Shown here one piece after another: positions 1 to 7,862 of a stretch of DNA of 64,000 bases (position 1 is its first letter; each line of letters opens with the position of its first letter). This DNA is from Anaerolineae bacterium (GTDB lineage Bacteria; Chloroflexota; Anaerolineae; Aggregatilineales; UBA3940), in assembly GCA_016926255.1 (NCBI GenBank), contig JAFGOY010000005.1:85459-149458 (forward strand). The letters run 5' to 3'. Made by a program: the position numbers and the translations under genes. Under the pieces are notes generated by a model. That model saw only the letters and a program-made list of their open reading frames with translations, made no database searches and was not told the origin of the DNA.

Positions 1-1319
1 GTCAGGGCGAACATCGCCGGGAAGACATAGCGCGGCTCGATCAGCAGCACGGCCGTCACGCCGAACACGTAGACGATCCACGCGGCCAGCGGCGAGGTCT
101 TCCACCAGTCCTCTTTGATCGCCAGCACGATCCCGGCAACCCCGCCGATCAGCGCCCAGTAGTGCCAGATGTACATCAGCAGCCGCCGCCACAATGCGGG
201 GACAGCCAGCACATAACTCAAGGGCACCTCGCCGATCAGGAAATCACCCAGCGCGCTCTTGATCCCTGCCCCGCTCGGCGTGCCGATCACCGTCCCGTAG
301 GGCTGAACGGTCGCCCTTAGCGTATCGCCCAGCACACGCCCCAGCCACACAAAGGGCTGATCGAAGATGTTTTGCAGCCCCGCCGATACGTATTCGCTGC
401 CCTGCACTTCGGGGTTGTCCCCCTGCCAGCCATCGTAGCCGGTATCCTCGGCGGCGGCTTCGGCCATCGCCTCGTCGCTGTTGATGTCGCGCCCGTTCTC
501 GCGGGTGGTGCGCCAGAAGTGAACGAACACCGAATCGACCAGCGGGGTGAACTCGCGGGTCAGGTAGATCGTCCGCACCTGCCAGGGAGTGATCACCAGC
601 ACGGCCAGCCCTACCAGCCAGCCCAGCCCGCGCAGCATCCGTCGGCGTTTCTCGCCCGTAAACCAGAGATGCGCAAAAAGCAGCACCGGGAACGCTATCG
701 GCACGGGGCGGGTCAGCAGCGATAATCCCAGCACCACCCCCGACCACTTGAACAGGCGCAGCCCGATCTTTTCGTCTTCGGCCAGCACCGCCTGATAGTA
801 CAGGTAGAGAAAGACTGTAAAAAGGAAGATGAACAGCGTCTCCGAGGTGATCGTCGCCGAGGAGAACACATCACGCAGATCGAGCGCCTGCACGACCAGC
901 GCCACACGCGCCACACGCTCGTCGAACAGCTTCTTTGCCAGAAGGTAGAGCATCAACGCGGTGAGTGTCCCGGTCACCGACTGGGCGATCCTCGAGGCGA
1001 CCACCTGCGCCACCGGGTTCGAATCGGGGATCAGTTGGAAGTAGGGCATCAGGAAGACCGGGTACCCCGGCCCGATGGAGGTTGTCGCCCCCTGCCACCA
1101 GGGTTCGGTCGGCCTGAGCGGTTTGGGCAGCCCCAGGATTCGATTGGGCTGCTGGGCGTTCTTGATATAGAACGGGCCGTCGCCGGAATAGGGATTATCG
1201 TCGCAGAACACGACCAGCATCACGGTGATGCGCAGCACCAGCGCCACGACCAGCACAATCCAGACGAAGCGGTCGAGTTTTAATTTCTGACGGTTACTTT
1301 TTGCTCCCAGGTTTCCCAT
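1..1319 (-). CDS. GT-C family membrane glycosyltransferase (ArnT/PMT-like), 3' end beyond window
   Basis: The ORF track misses this gene because its stop lies off the left edge. Reading the minus strand from the ATG at 1319 gives an uninterrupted frame of about 439 codons. It has an N-terminal membrane helix (WIVLVVALVLRI), an acidic first extracytoplasmic loop (DDNPYSGDGPFYI) and many further hydrophobic helices. This is the plan of polyprenyl-phosphate-dependent GT-C transferases (PMT_2/ArnT-like), which move a sugar from a lipid carrier to a protein, lipid or glycan outside the membrane. The start overlaps the end of the upstream gene by 26 nt, suggesting translational coupling. The small track ORFs at 244-747, 713-916 and 871-1098 are shadows of it. 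The acceptor and donor cannot be told from sequence. Confidence 0.85.
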   Translation of the reverse strand, partial: MGNLGAKSNRQKLKLDRFVWIVLVVALVLRITVMLVVFCDDNPYSGDGPFYIKNAQQPNRILGLPKPLRPTEPWWQGATTSIGPGYPVFLMPYFQLIPDSNPVAQVVASRIAQSVTGTLTALMLYLLAKKLFDERVARVALVVQALDLRDVFSSATITSETLFIFLFTVFLYLYYQAVLAEDEKIGLRLFKWSGVVLGLSLLTRPVPIAFPVLLFAHLWFTGEKRRRMLRGLGWLVGLAVLVITPWQVRTIYLTREFTPLVDSVFVHFWRTTRENGRDINSDEAMAEAAAEDTGYDGWQGDNPEVQGSEYVSAGLQNIFDQPFVWLGRVLGDTLRATVQPYGTVIGTPSGAGIKSALGDFLIGEVPLSYVLAVPALWRRLLMYIWHYWALIGGVAGIVLAIKEDWWKTSPLAAWIVYVFGVTAVLLIEPRYVFPAMFAL

Positions 1320-2739
1320 GCAGTTTCCCCACCACTTTCCCGACAACCTTCTTTGAAGAAGTCACCGCGATCCGTCGCCCGGTTGATTTCATCGCCTGCC
1401 GCACCAGCAGGATCGCGCCGCCCGCCGCCAGGATCGCCAGCAGCGGCTCGACCGGTGCCCTGAATCGTGCGTTCGAGGCCAGCCCCGGCAGGTAGAGCAG
1501 CAGCGCGGGGATCAGCCCCAGCAGCACCACTTCGAACCAGCGCCGCCGGGTCAGCATCACGACGAAACCAACCACGCTCCCCACGATCAGGATCGCGATC
1601 GCTAGCACCATCAGCACCTCGACGATCAATAGCAGACCGCCCTGTCCGATTACCGCCCGCCACACCGCCCGGAAGCTGCCCTCGCGGAAAATCTCGATCA
1701 CATCCGCCGAGTCGTCTGCCGTGCCGACCAGCATCAGCAGGCGGCTGAAACCGGGCCGCAGCCCGTTCAGCGCGTCGACCCCGTTATACCACACAAACGC
1801 TGCCGGGTGTTCGACGATTACACGCCGCGCGACCGTCCCTTCGGCGCTGCTCGGCCAGTCATCACCGGTTGGTGGAAGCGCCTCGACCTGATCGTAGAGC
1901 ATCGCTCGCGCCTCGTCGAGCGGGATGCCCAGCCGGTGCGCTTCGCTGCTGGCGACATTGTAATACAGCAAATTCGAATCGCTCACCGAGGCCAGCGAGA
2001 ACCGGCCAGACAGCGTGGCGTTGCGTCCCATCCACGCCCCGACCGGCAGCGCGAAGGCGATCAGCAGCGCGAGGATGTGCGGCAGCGCCCGGCGAATCGG
2101 GCGTTTCGCCAGGGGCAGGATCGCCCACAGCGCGATCATCGGCAGCCCGATCGGGCGGACAAGTGTGGCGATCCCCAGCACCAGCCCGGCAGCAGCGCTC
2201 AGGAGCCAACGGTCGCGTTCGAGCGAATCGATCAGCAGCCACCCCGCCCCGACCAGCAGCGCGGCGAATACCGTCTCGGCATAGATCGCCCCGGTCATCA
2301 AAATGGTGATCGGCATCACCGCGAGCAGCGCCCCCGCCCACAGCCCGATCTGCTCGTCGAACAGGCGATGGGCAAGTTGAATGGTGCCCCACACGGTCAG
2401 CACGCTCAGGATCACCTGGCCGATGACCACCGGCAGCAGCGGTCGCTCACCGAAGATCAGCACAAAGGGCAGGAGGAAAGCCGGGTAGCCCGGCGTGCGG
2501 AAAACTTCCGGCGTGTAGGGCGGATCGCTCTCGCGGGAGAACACGCCCTCATCGATCAGGTTGTTCGCCAGCGCGAGATACTGCTCGGCATCCGATCCGG
2601 TGACCGCCCGCTCCGGTTCATGGGCAATCGCCAATACAACCGGGAGACGCAGTACAAGCGCGAGGATCAGTACAATCCACAACCCGTGTTGAAAAGATCG
2701 CTCATTGTTTAATGGAGAAAAGAACCGCTTGAGAGTCAT
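1294..2739 (-). CDS. GT-C family membrane glycosyltransferase (ArnT/PMT-like)
   Basis: A 481-residue polytopic membrane protein. An N-terminal helix (GLWIVLILALVLRLPVVLAI) is followed by an acidic loop with GSDAEQYLALANNLI, where GT-C enzymes carry their catalytic acidic residues, then FRTPGYPAFLLP and about ten hydrophobic helices. The basic C-terminus (KKVVGKVVGKLHGKPGSKK) should be cytoplasmic. It is expected to be a lipid-linked-sugar glycosyltransferase acting on the outer face of the membrane. It overlaps the next gene (1-1319), a divergent member of the same family, so the two probably arose by duplication and are cotranscribed. The specific sugar is not predictable. Confidence 0.85.
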   Translation of the reverse strand: MTLKRFFSPLNNERSFQHGLWIVLILALVLRLPVVLAIAHEPERAVTGSDAEQYLALANNLIDEGVFSRESDPPYTPEVFRTPGYPAFLLPFVLIFGERPLLPVVIGQVILSVLTVWGTIQLAHRLFDEQIGLWAGALLAVMPITILMTGAIYAETVFAALLVGAGWLLIDSLERDRWLLSAAAGLVLGIATLVRPIGLPMIALWAILPLAKRPIRRALPHILALLIAFALPVGAWMGRNATLSGRFSLASVSDSNLLYYNVASSEAHRLGIPLDEARAMLYDQVEALPPTGDDWPSSAEGTVARRVIVEHPAAFVWYNGVDALNGLRPGFSRLLMLVGTADDSADVIEIFREGSFRAVWRAVIGQGGLLLIVEVLMVLAIAILIVGSVVGFVVMLTRRRWFEVVLLGLIPALLLYLPGLASNARFRAPVEPLLAILAAGGAILLVRQAMKSTGRRIAVTSSKKVVGKVVGKLHGKPGSKK

Positions 2740-2803
2740 CTATTCTTCAACTCCGCAGCAAAGATCGGGGGATAAGCACAATCGACACATTCCAGGATAT
2801 GAA

Positions 2804-2826
2804 GTCCCCCCTTGCTAAGGGGGGAC
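2804..2826. repeat. Perfect 10-bp GC-rich inverted repeat
   Basis: GTCCCCCCTT and AAGGGGGGAC form a perfect 10-bp stem around a 3-nt loop in the 141-bp gap between the GT-C gene and the phosphatase-family gene. No T-tract follows on either strand, so it is not a classical terminator. The C6/G6 palindrome with a small loop is the type of sequence often dispersed in many copies through bacterial genomes. Only one copy was noticed here. Confidence 0.5.
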
Positions 2827-2880
2827 AGGTCTGAACATAGTGAAGACCAGGGGGGTGATCGTCGCTAACGGATCACCAGC

Positions 2881-4323
2881 CTAATCACCGAGCAACCGAC
2901 CACCCTGCATATCGGAGGGCACTTTGACGCCCATCAGGTCGAGGATCGTCGGTGCGACGTCCATCAACTGCCGCCCCATGATCTCCCGGCCACCTCCCGA
3001 CTGGCGCGGATCGTAGAGGATAAACATCCCGTTCGCCGCGTGATTGCAGTCATCGGGGCCAGTGTCGTTCTCGAAGGTGTGGATTCCTCCGTGCCCGAAG
3101 CTCCCCACCGAACGCCAGTTCAGGTTGCCCCAGTAGACGATCAGATCGGGCGGCACATTGCGCACCTTGTGGTAGATATCCTGCGCCTTGAAAGCCACCG
3201 TCCCGATGTCATTGCCGTTCTCGTCGGGAATCGCCTTGAACTGTTCGATCAACTCGTCGCGGACTTTCTCGTAGTCCTCGCGGGCGATGGTGCCCTGCGG
3301 CTCGCGTCCCTTGACGTTCAGGAAGACGCGGCCATAATACCCGCCCGATCCCCAGGCTTTGGTATTTTCCCAGTCGACCTCGACCTTGGTGAAGGGGGTG
3401 AGCATCCGCTTGCCGTTCTCGTCGAACACATCCTGGGGCGGGTCTTCCTTCAACGCCAGATAGCCGTTTCGCCACAGCCACTCGTTGATGCAGATGCCGC
3501 CGTCCATCTTCTTGCCGCCGTGATCGGAAACCACCAGTACGACGGTGTTGTCGTCGATCCGGTCGAGCATCATTGCCATCTGCGCATCGATCAGCTTGTA
3601 GTAGTCGCGGATCGTGTTCTCGTACTTGTTACCGGCCTCATAGCGACGGTGTCCGGGGTCCATATATGACCACATCCCGTGATGCAGCCGGTCGACGCCC
3701 ATCTCGACCCACATGAAGTAATCCCAGGGATCGCTTTCCATCAGGTGATTGAGCACCTTGAAGCGCATCTCGGTCATGTCCCAGATTTGCTGGAGGAGCC
3801 AGTCTTTATCCGGGGTGCGGAAGTTTGCCACGTCGACCTGGTAATCAGGGGCCAGCTTGAGGACTTCATCGACCAGCGCATCAGGATAGGTCAGCCCGCT
3901 GTGGACGGTCGGCGTCAGAAAGCTGGCGACCACCCTGCCGTTCACCGGCATGACCGGGAAGGTCTGCGGTACGCCGATCAGCGTCACCTGTTTGCCCGCC
4001 TCGCTCAAAACATCCCAGACACGCGGCTCTTTGACGTATTCGCCGGTCGCAATGAACATATTGTCGTAGCTGTAATCGCGCCGGTTGCGGAAGCCATAAA
4101 TTCCCAGCGTGCCGGGGTCTTTGCTCGACATCATGCACGACCATGCCGGGACGGTGATCGCCGGGATGCACGATTCCAGGTTGCCGTAAACTCCCTGCTC
4201 GTACAGGCGGCGGAAGGTCGGCAGCTCGTCCCGGTAAATGTCGAATACCAGTTCGGGCGCGGCGCAGTCCAGCCCGATCACCATTACCTTGCGATCACTT
4301 TTACGGCGAAGAAAGTTAAACAC
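2881..4323 (-). CDS. Alkaline-phosphatase-superfamily phosphodiesterase / nucleotide pyrophosphatase-like
   Basis: A 480-residue protein with the metal-dependent alkaline phosphatase/nucleotide pyrophosphatase fold. VMVIGLDCAAPELV supplies the first metal-binding Asp, TVPAWSCMMS the likely Thr nucleophile, VVLVVSDHGG the Asp-His metal ligands, and a later GHGGIH segment another His pair. There is no signal peptide, so it should be cytoplasmic. Members of this group hydrolyse phosphomonoesters or diesters, and some act on nucleotide-sugars or lipid-linked substrates. It sits upstream of two GT-C glycosyltransferases on the same strand, which may hint at an envelope-glycan role, but this is inference. 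The substrate is unknown. Confidence 0.85.
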   Translation of the reverse strand: MFNFLRRKSDRKVMVIGLDCAAPELVFDIYRDELPTFRRLYEQGVYGNLESCIPAITVPAWSCMMSSKDPGTLGIYGFRNRRDYSYDNMFIATGEYVKEPRVWDVLSEAGKQVTLIGVPQTFPVMPVNGRVVASFLTPTVHSGLTYPDALVDEVLKLAPDYQVDVANFRTPDKDWLLQQIWDMTEMRFKVLNHLMESDPWDYFMWVEMGVDRLHHGMWSYMDPGHRRYEAGNKYENTIRDYYKLIDAQMAMMLDRIDDNTVVLVVSDHGGKKMDGGICINEWLWRNGYLALKEDPPQDVFDENGKRMLTPFTKVEVDWENTKAWGSGGYYGRVFLNVKGREPQGTIAREDYEKVRDELIEQFKAIPDENGNDIGTVAFKAQDIYHKVRNVPPDLIVYWGNLNWRSVGSFGHGGIHTFENDTGPDDCNHAANGMFILYDPRQSGGGREIMGRQLMDVAPTILDLMGVKVPSDMQGGRLLGD

Positions 4324-4445
4324 GGAATTTTCTCCATTAACTCTGCATATGGCAGAAAAAATATCTTATCGAGAACGCCATTGTGGTCAGCACCCGAATC
4401 TTACCATCGAACCGTCAGCCTCTACCACAATTCCCCGGTCTGGGG

Positions 4446-4484
4446 CACTAAGAAAAAGCGGGGCAGGTCTGAACCTGTCCCGCT
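4446..4484 (-). terminator. Intrinsic terminator of sat
   Basis: On the minus strand a 12-bp stem (AGCGGGACAGGT with AGCGGGGCAGGT reading back, one G-U pair) is followed directly by TTTTTCTT. It lies 28 nt beyond the sulfate adenylyltransferase stop codon. Confidence 0.85.
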
Positions 4485-4511
4485 GAAAAGTCCATCCAAT
4501 ATGAGAAAGAC

Positions 4512-5732
4512 CTACTCTTTCTCTTCTTTTTGCTTCTTGACACCCTCGACCAGCACCTTGCTGACCTCTGGACGGGTGAACTCTTCAGGAAGCATCTCGC
4601 CGTTCGCCAGCTTTTCGCGAACCTGTGTCCCGGAAAGGAAGACCCATTCTTCGCGGTCGTGCGGGCAGGTCTTGGCCGTGACGACCATCTGGCACTTCTT
4701 GCAGAAGAAAGCATGCTCGAACATCAGCGGGGTGATGTCGATCAGGTGCCTGTCGAACTCGTCGAAGATCAACTGGGCGTCGTAGGTGCCGTAGTAGCCG
4801 CCGACCCCGGCATGATCGCGCCCCACGATGAAGTGGGTACAGCCGTAGTTCTTGCGGGCAATCGCGTGGAAGATCGCCTCGCGCGGCCCGGCGTAGCGCA
4901 TCGCTGCCGGGAACACCCCCAGCATCACCCGGTCGGCGGGATAATAGTCGCGGAGAATGGCTTCATAGGACTGGATGCGAACATCGGCAGGGATGTCGTC
5001 GGCTTTTGTTTCACCCACCAGCGGATGAACCAGCAGCCCGTCGACGATCTCCAGCGCGGTCTTCTGGATGTACTCGTGCGCCCGGTGGATCGGGTTGCGC
5101 GTCTGGAAGGCGACGATCCGCCGCCAGCCGTTCTGTGCAAACATGCGGCGTGTTTGCGCCGGGGTGTGACGCAGTTCAGGGAACTCCGTCTTTGCCGCGT
5201 TAGGCAGATCGAACACCCAGATGTCGCCGCCAAGCAGCACATCGCCCTGCTTGTAGACGTTCGCCACGCCGGGGTGTGCGTCCTCGGTTGTCTTGTAGAC
5301 CTTCTCTGCCTCGACTTCCTTGTCGTAGCCATACTTCTCAGAGACTTCGAGCACGCCCATCAGGTGCGTACCGTCGCCGTCCGGTTCGGCCAGCGCCACC
5401 GTCTGCCCGACCTCGATCTTGTCCGCCGTCGCCTCGTCAACTGCCAGCGTCACCGGGATCGTCCAGGGAAGGCCGTTGGTCAGGTGCATATTGTCGACCA
5501 CACTCTTGTAATCAGCCTGCCCCATGAAACCGGTCAACGGGCTGAGCGCACCGACCGCGATCAGCTCCAGGTCGGAGATATTCATCGGCGAGAGCACGAC
5601 CCTGGCCAGACTCTGGGCCATTTCACGGGTCGACTGTGCCATATCACCGCGCAGCAGCCGGTTGATCAGTGTGCCGCCGTGCGGGGCAATCGAGCCTACA
5701 TAGTCTGTATTGTTTTGATTTGCTTCACTCAA
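4512..5732 (-). CDS. sat: Sulfate adenylyltransferase (ATP sulfurylase)
   Basis: Forms adenosine 5'-phosphosulfate (APS) from ATP and sulfate, or makes ATP from APS in the reverse direction. The 406-residue length fits the monofunctional Sat family. Diagnostic motifs are QTRNPIHRAHEY (about residue 212, the HxxH nucleotide-binding motif) and GRDHAGVGGYYG, followed by a zinc-type cluster CKKCQMVVTAKTCPH as in many bacterial and archaeal Sat proteins. The start is a TTG (TTG AGT GAA GCA) with AGAGG about 9 nt upstream. No APS reductase, APS kinase or sulfate transporter is adjacent, so assimilatory or dissimilatory use cannot be decided. It has its own terminator. Confidence 0.95.
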   Translation of the reverse strand: MSEANQNNTDYVGSIAPHGGTLINRLLRGDMAQSTREMAQSLARVVLSPMNISDLELIAVGALSPLTGFMGQADYKSVVDNMHLTNGLPWTIPVTLAVDEATADKIEVGQTVALAEPDGDGTHLMGVLEVSEKYGYDKEVEAEKVYKTTEDAHPGVANVYKQGDVLLGGDIWVFDLPNAAKTEFPELRHTPAQTRRMFAQNGWRRIVAFQTRNPIHRAHEYIQKTALEIVDGLLVHPLVGETKADDIPADVRIQSYEAILRDYYPADRVMLGVFPAAMRYAGPREAIFHAIARKNYGCTHFIVGRDHAGVGGYYGTYDAQLIFDEFDRHLIDITPLMFEHAFFCKKCQMVVTAKTCPHDREEWVFLSGTQVREKLANGEMLPEEFTRPEVSKVLVEGVKKQKEEKE

Positions 5733-6010
5733 GGGAAATAACCTCTGTCAATTTAGTTGTCAATTAACCATCGAAATGACGCAGAGCGAACCCGGCATCA
5801 CCGGGTTACCCATTCTTACTTGCAGATCATTCCAAATGCCCGGCAAGTGTATCACAAAGTACGCGGGCTGGCTAAGATCAATCCGCAGAAAATTTCGCCG
5901 CGTTGTCATTACCTGAAAGCCGGATGAAGCTGGTTCCTACAGCATATTTTCCAGCTCAATCCATCGTTTCACAACTGTAACATCCCCCGCCCTCCTTCAG
6001 GTTTTGTTTG

Positions 6011-6019
6011 TGGTATAAT
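6011..6019 (+). promoter_or_regulatory. Extended -10 element, candidate distal promoter of the array
   Basis: TGGTATAAT is a consensus extended -10 (TGnTATAAT). No good -35 is seen at 17 bp, which is tolerated for extended -10 promoters. Transcription from here would give a leader of about 300 nt before the first response regulator. Confidence 0.5.
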
Positions 6020-6123
6020 TTGCCATAACTCCCCAATAAAGTAGTATTGGTGCTGATTGTCATTAAGATGCAATTATTCATTACTTATCCAGGCAGCAAA
6101 CCGGTACGACTTTCGATAGAACA

Positions 6124-6178
6124 GGCTTCGGAGCAGCAGGCAAAAATCCGAAGCCGATGAAGGACATACGAAAGTATG
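6124..6178 (+). ncRNA. Candidate structured leader element (two stem-loops)
   Basis: A perfect 9-bp stem GGCTTCGGA/TCCGAAGCC (6124-6132 with 6147-6155) encloses an A-rich 14-nt loop. Ten nt later CATAC-GAAA-GTATG (6165-6178) forms a 5-bp stem capped by a GNRA tetraloop. Both lie between the distal -10 at 6014 and the first receiver gene. The arrangement could be a cis-regulatory RNA. I compared it from memory with the c-di-GMP-I, glycine and guanidine riboswitches and found no convincing match. Confidence 0.3.
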
Positions 6179-6200
6179 ACCACTATGCTTGGAAAAACGA

Positions 6201-6206
6201 TATAAT
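6201..6206 (+). promoter_or_regulatory. TATAAT box, candidate proximal promoter of the array
   Basis: A perfect TATAAT lies about 120 bp upstream of the first response-regulator start. Only a weak -35 (ATGACC, 19-bp spacing) is visible, so this is a secondary candidate. Confidence 0.4.
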
Positions 6207-6326
6207 AGTGCCCGTTGGGCCAATCTGGGCTGGCGATCAGCACCTATCGACTACTACTTAAACGATTGCCCCCAGGATATTTAAAATGGACGATTGTATC
6301 GATACAGAAGCGGTGGAGAATCCGAT

Positions 6327-6911
6327 ATGGCGGAAGGACGAATCCTATACATCGAAGACAATTTCGACAACCGCATTCTGATCAAGCGCATTCTTGAGGC
6401 TGAAGGATACACGGTTATCGAAGCGGAAAACGGGACCGTTGGGTTGAAACTGGCGCAGGATAACACCCCAGATTTGATCCTGATGGACATCAACCTGCCC
6501 GATCTTGACGGCTACGAATGTACCACCCGTCTCCGCAAAATGGATGGCTTCGACAGCATTCCCATTCTGGCGCTGACCGCTAATGTCCTTGAAGGTGACC
6601 GTCAGAAAGCGCTTGTGTCAGGATGTGACGACTACATTCCCAAACCCATCGACGTCGACGAACTCCCCAACCAGATCGCCGCACATCTCAAAAACAACAA
6701 AAAAACTGGCAGTGAGCCCGTCGCACCGCCTGCCGATGAAAAAGATAAGGCCGCTCCTGAAAAACCGGCTGTGGCTGCGGAGAATGGTCAGCCGGTCAAA
6801 AGCCAGCCGATTCAGAGCCAAATGGTTCAGAACCAACCGGCTCAGAGTGAGCCGGTTCAGAGCCAACCCGTCAAAAAAGATGATGAGAATGCCTCTAAGA
6901 AGGTAGATTGA
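6327..6911 (+). CDS. Single-domain response regulator with Gln/Pro-rich tail
   Basis: A canonical CheY-like receiver occupies about residues 4-122. The acidic pair is in YIEDN, the phosphoacceptor Asp in LILMDINLPD, the Thr in LALTAN and the Lys in IPKPID. There is no DNA-binding or enzymatic output domain. The remaining 70 residues are a low-complexity linker with short SQP/QNQP/SEPVQ repeats ending in a charged KKDDENASKK segment. The track start at 6294 is replaced by ATG 6327, which has a GGTGGAG ribosome-binding site. As the first gene of the array it is a likely phosphoryl acceptor of the hybrid kinase encoded downstream, either as a phosphorelay shuttle or by protein interaction; that partnership is inferred. 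Confidence 0.9.
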   Translation: MAEGRILYIEDNFDNRILIKRILEAEGYTVIEAENGTVGLKLAQDNTPDLILMDINLPDLDGYECTTRLRKMDGFDSIPILALTANVLEGDRQKALVSGCDDYIPKPIDVDELPNQIAAHLKNNKKTGSEPVAPPADEKDKAAPEKPAVAAENGQPVKSQPIQSQMVQNQPAQSEPVQSQPVKKDDENASKKVD

Positions 6912-7047
6912 GGTTGACTCTTCCTTGCTCAGTTTTGCAGTGGACAGGAAGCAGGCCGGAAAATAACCGGTCGACTACTGTTATGTCATCATTTGTGGCG
7001 AGTCAGCAGGCCATTTCGTTCATGAACGTGAATAGGGTTTGATAACC

Positions 7048-7782
7048 ATGACACAAAAAGACTCTGAAGTGAACGAGCAGAATAAACCTCACTCCAAAGA
7101 TCAGCCTGATAAACCTCAGGATATCGTCAAGACATCCCCTGAAGAATCAAAGGCCGGATCAGATATCGCCACGACGACTCCGGCTGCCAGGACTGAACCT
7201 GATATCGCCACGATGACACCGGCTGCCAAGACTGAATCAGATATTGTCAAAGCCCCTCCAATTACACCGGCTGGTTCAGACACTGTCCGCATCCCCAGGG
7301 ATCAAACCGATCAGAAGAAAGAAGAAGCCCCGGTTGCCGATAATGGAAAGGAAAAATCCGGGCCGGATTTCGCTTCCGTCGACCCGTCGGAGGCGCACGT
7401 CCTGGTCGTCGAAGACAATGTTCCTAACTTCGTCTTGATTGCCCGCATGCTGGCCTATATGGGCGTCCAGCGTTGTGAATGGAAGACCTCCGGATGGCAG
7501 GTTGTTGAATTTGCTGATACGCTGCCCCGCATCGACCTGATTTTGATGGATATTCGCCTGCCCTATGAAGACGGGTTCCAGGCATTAGAGAAAGTACGCT
7601 CGAATCCCCGCCTGAAGGACACGCTCGTCGTTGCCGTCACCGCTGAAGCCAGTGTCGAGCAAATGCGGCGTGCTAAGGAGGCCGGTTTCGATGGCTTTTT
7701 AGGGAAACCTCTTGACCCTGACCGTTTCCCTGATCAAGTTAGACGCGTATTGAGCGGCGAGCCTGTTTGGGAAATACATTGA
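7048..7782 (+). CDS. Response regulator with long disordered N-terminal region
   Basis: About the first 110 residues are low-complexity, rich in Lys, Asp, Pro and Thr, with imperfect repeats (TTPAARTEPDIAT, MTPAAKTESDIVK). The C-terminal 120 residues form a complete receiver: VVEDN, phosphoacceptor in LILMDIRLPYEDGF, AVTAEA and the conserved Lys in LGKPLD. There is no output domain. The track's TTG start at 7039 is only 1 nt from AGGG, so ATG 7048 with that AGGG 10 nt upstream is preferred. A 12-bp palindrome CGTTCATGAACG lies just upstream (7017-7028). The inverted order of linker and receiver relative to the preceding gene is unusual. Confidence 0.85.
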   Translation: MTQKDSEVNEQNKPHSKDQPDKPQDIVKTSPEESKAGSDIATTTPAARTEPDIATMTPAAKTESDIVKAPPITPAGSDTVRIPRDQTDQKKEEAPVADNGKEKSGPDFASVDPSEAHVLVVEDNVPNFVLIARMLAYMGVQRCEWKTSGWQVVEFADTLPRIDLILMDIRLPYEDGFQALEKVRSNPRLKDTLVVAVTAEASVEQMRRAKEAGFDGFLGKPLDPDRFPDQVRRVLSGEPVWEIH

Positions 7783-7862
7783 CAACCGTTCCGTTGGACG
7801 TGAACATCTGTTGAATCCCTTTTTCTCGCTCCTGGCTGCTCGATACGCGAAGGATGGTTGGA

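Larger units (their letters stand above)
5733..6326. other. 594-bp divergent intergenic region between sat and the signalling array
   Basis: This gap holds no plausible gene. The sat side contains a 7-bp inverted repeat (AACCCGG/CCGGGTT, 5789-5807) and two TTGACA-like boxes. The array side contains two TATAAT boxes (6014 and 6201) and a potentially structured segment (6124-6178). It probably carries the promoters and the leader of the signalling array. Confidence 0.6.

Noticed and set aside
244-1098. Three minus-strand ORFs in the first 1.3 kb as separate genes, or as fragments of a frameshifted gene
   Set aside because: Another minus-strand frame is open from 1319 to the window edge and encodes a coherent GT-C membrane protein, so there is no frameshift.
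1807-5741. Long plus-strand ORFs (1807-2712, 3040-3669, 3679-4785, 4530-5741)
   Set aside because: They run antisense to well-recognised minus-strand genes and have His/Arg/Asp/Gln-rich shadow composition with no family motif.
6120-6180. c-di-GMP-I (GEMM) riboswitch
   Set aside because: A GNRA tetraloop and GGCAAA-like bases are present, but the conserved GEMM core and receptor sequence are missing.
6790-6880. Short tandem repeats considered as a CRISPR-like array
   Set aside because: They lie inside a coding frame, are irregular pentapeptide-level repeats, and have no spacer structure or cas genes.
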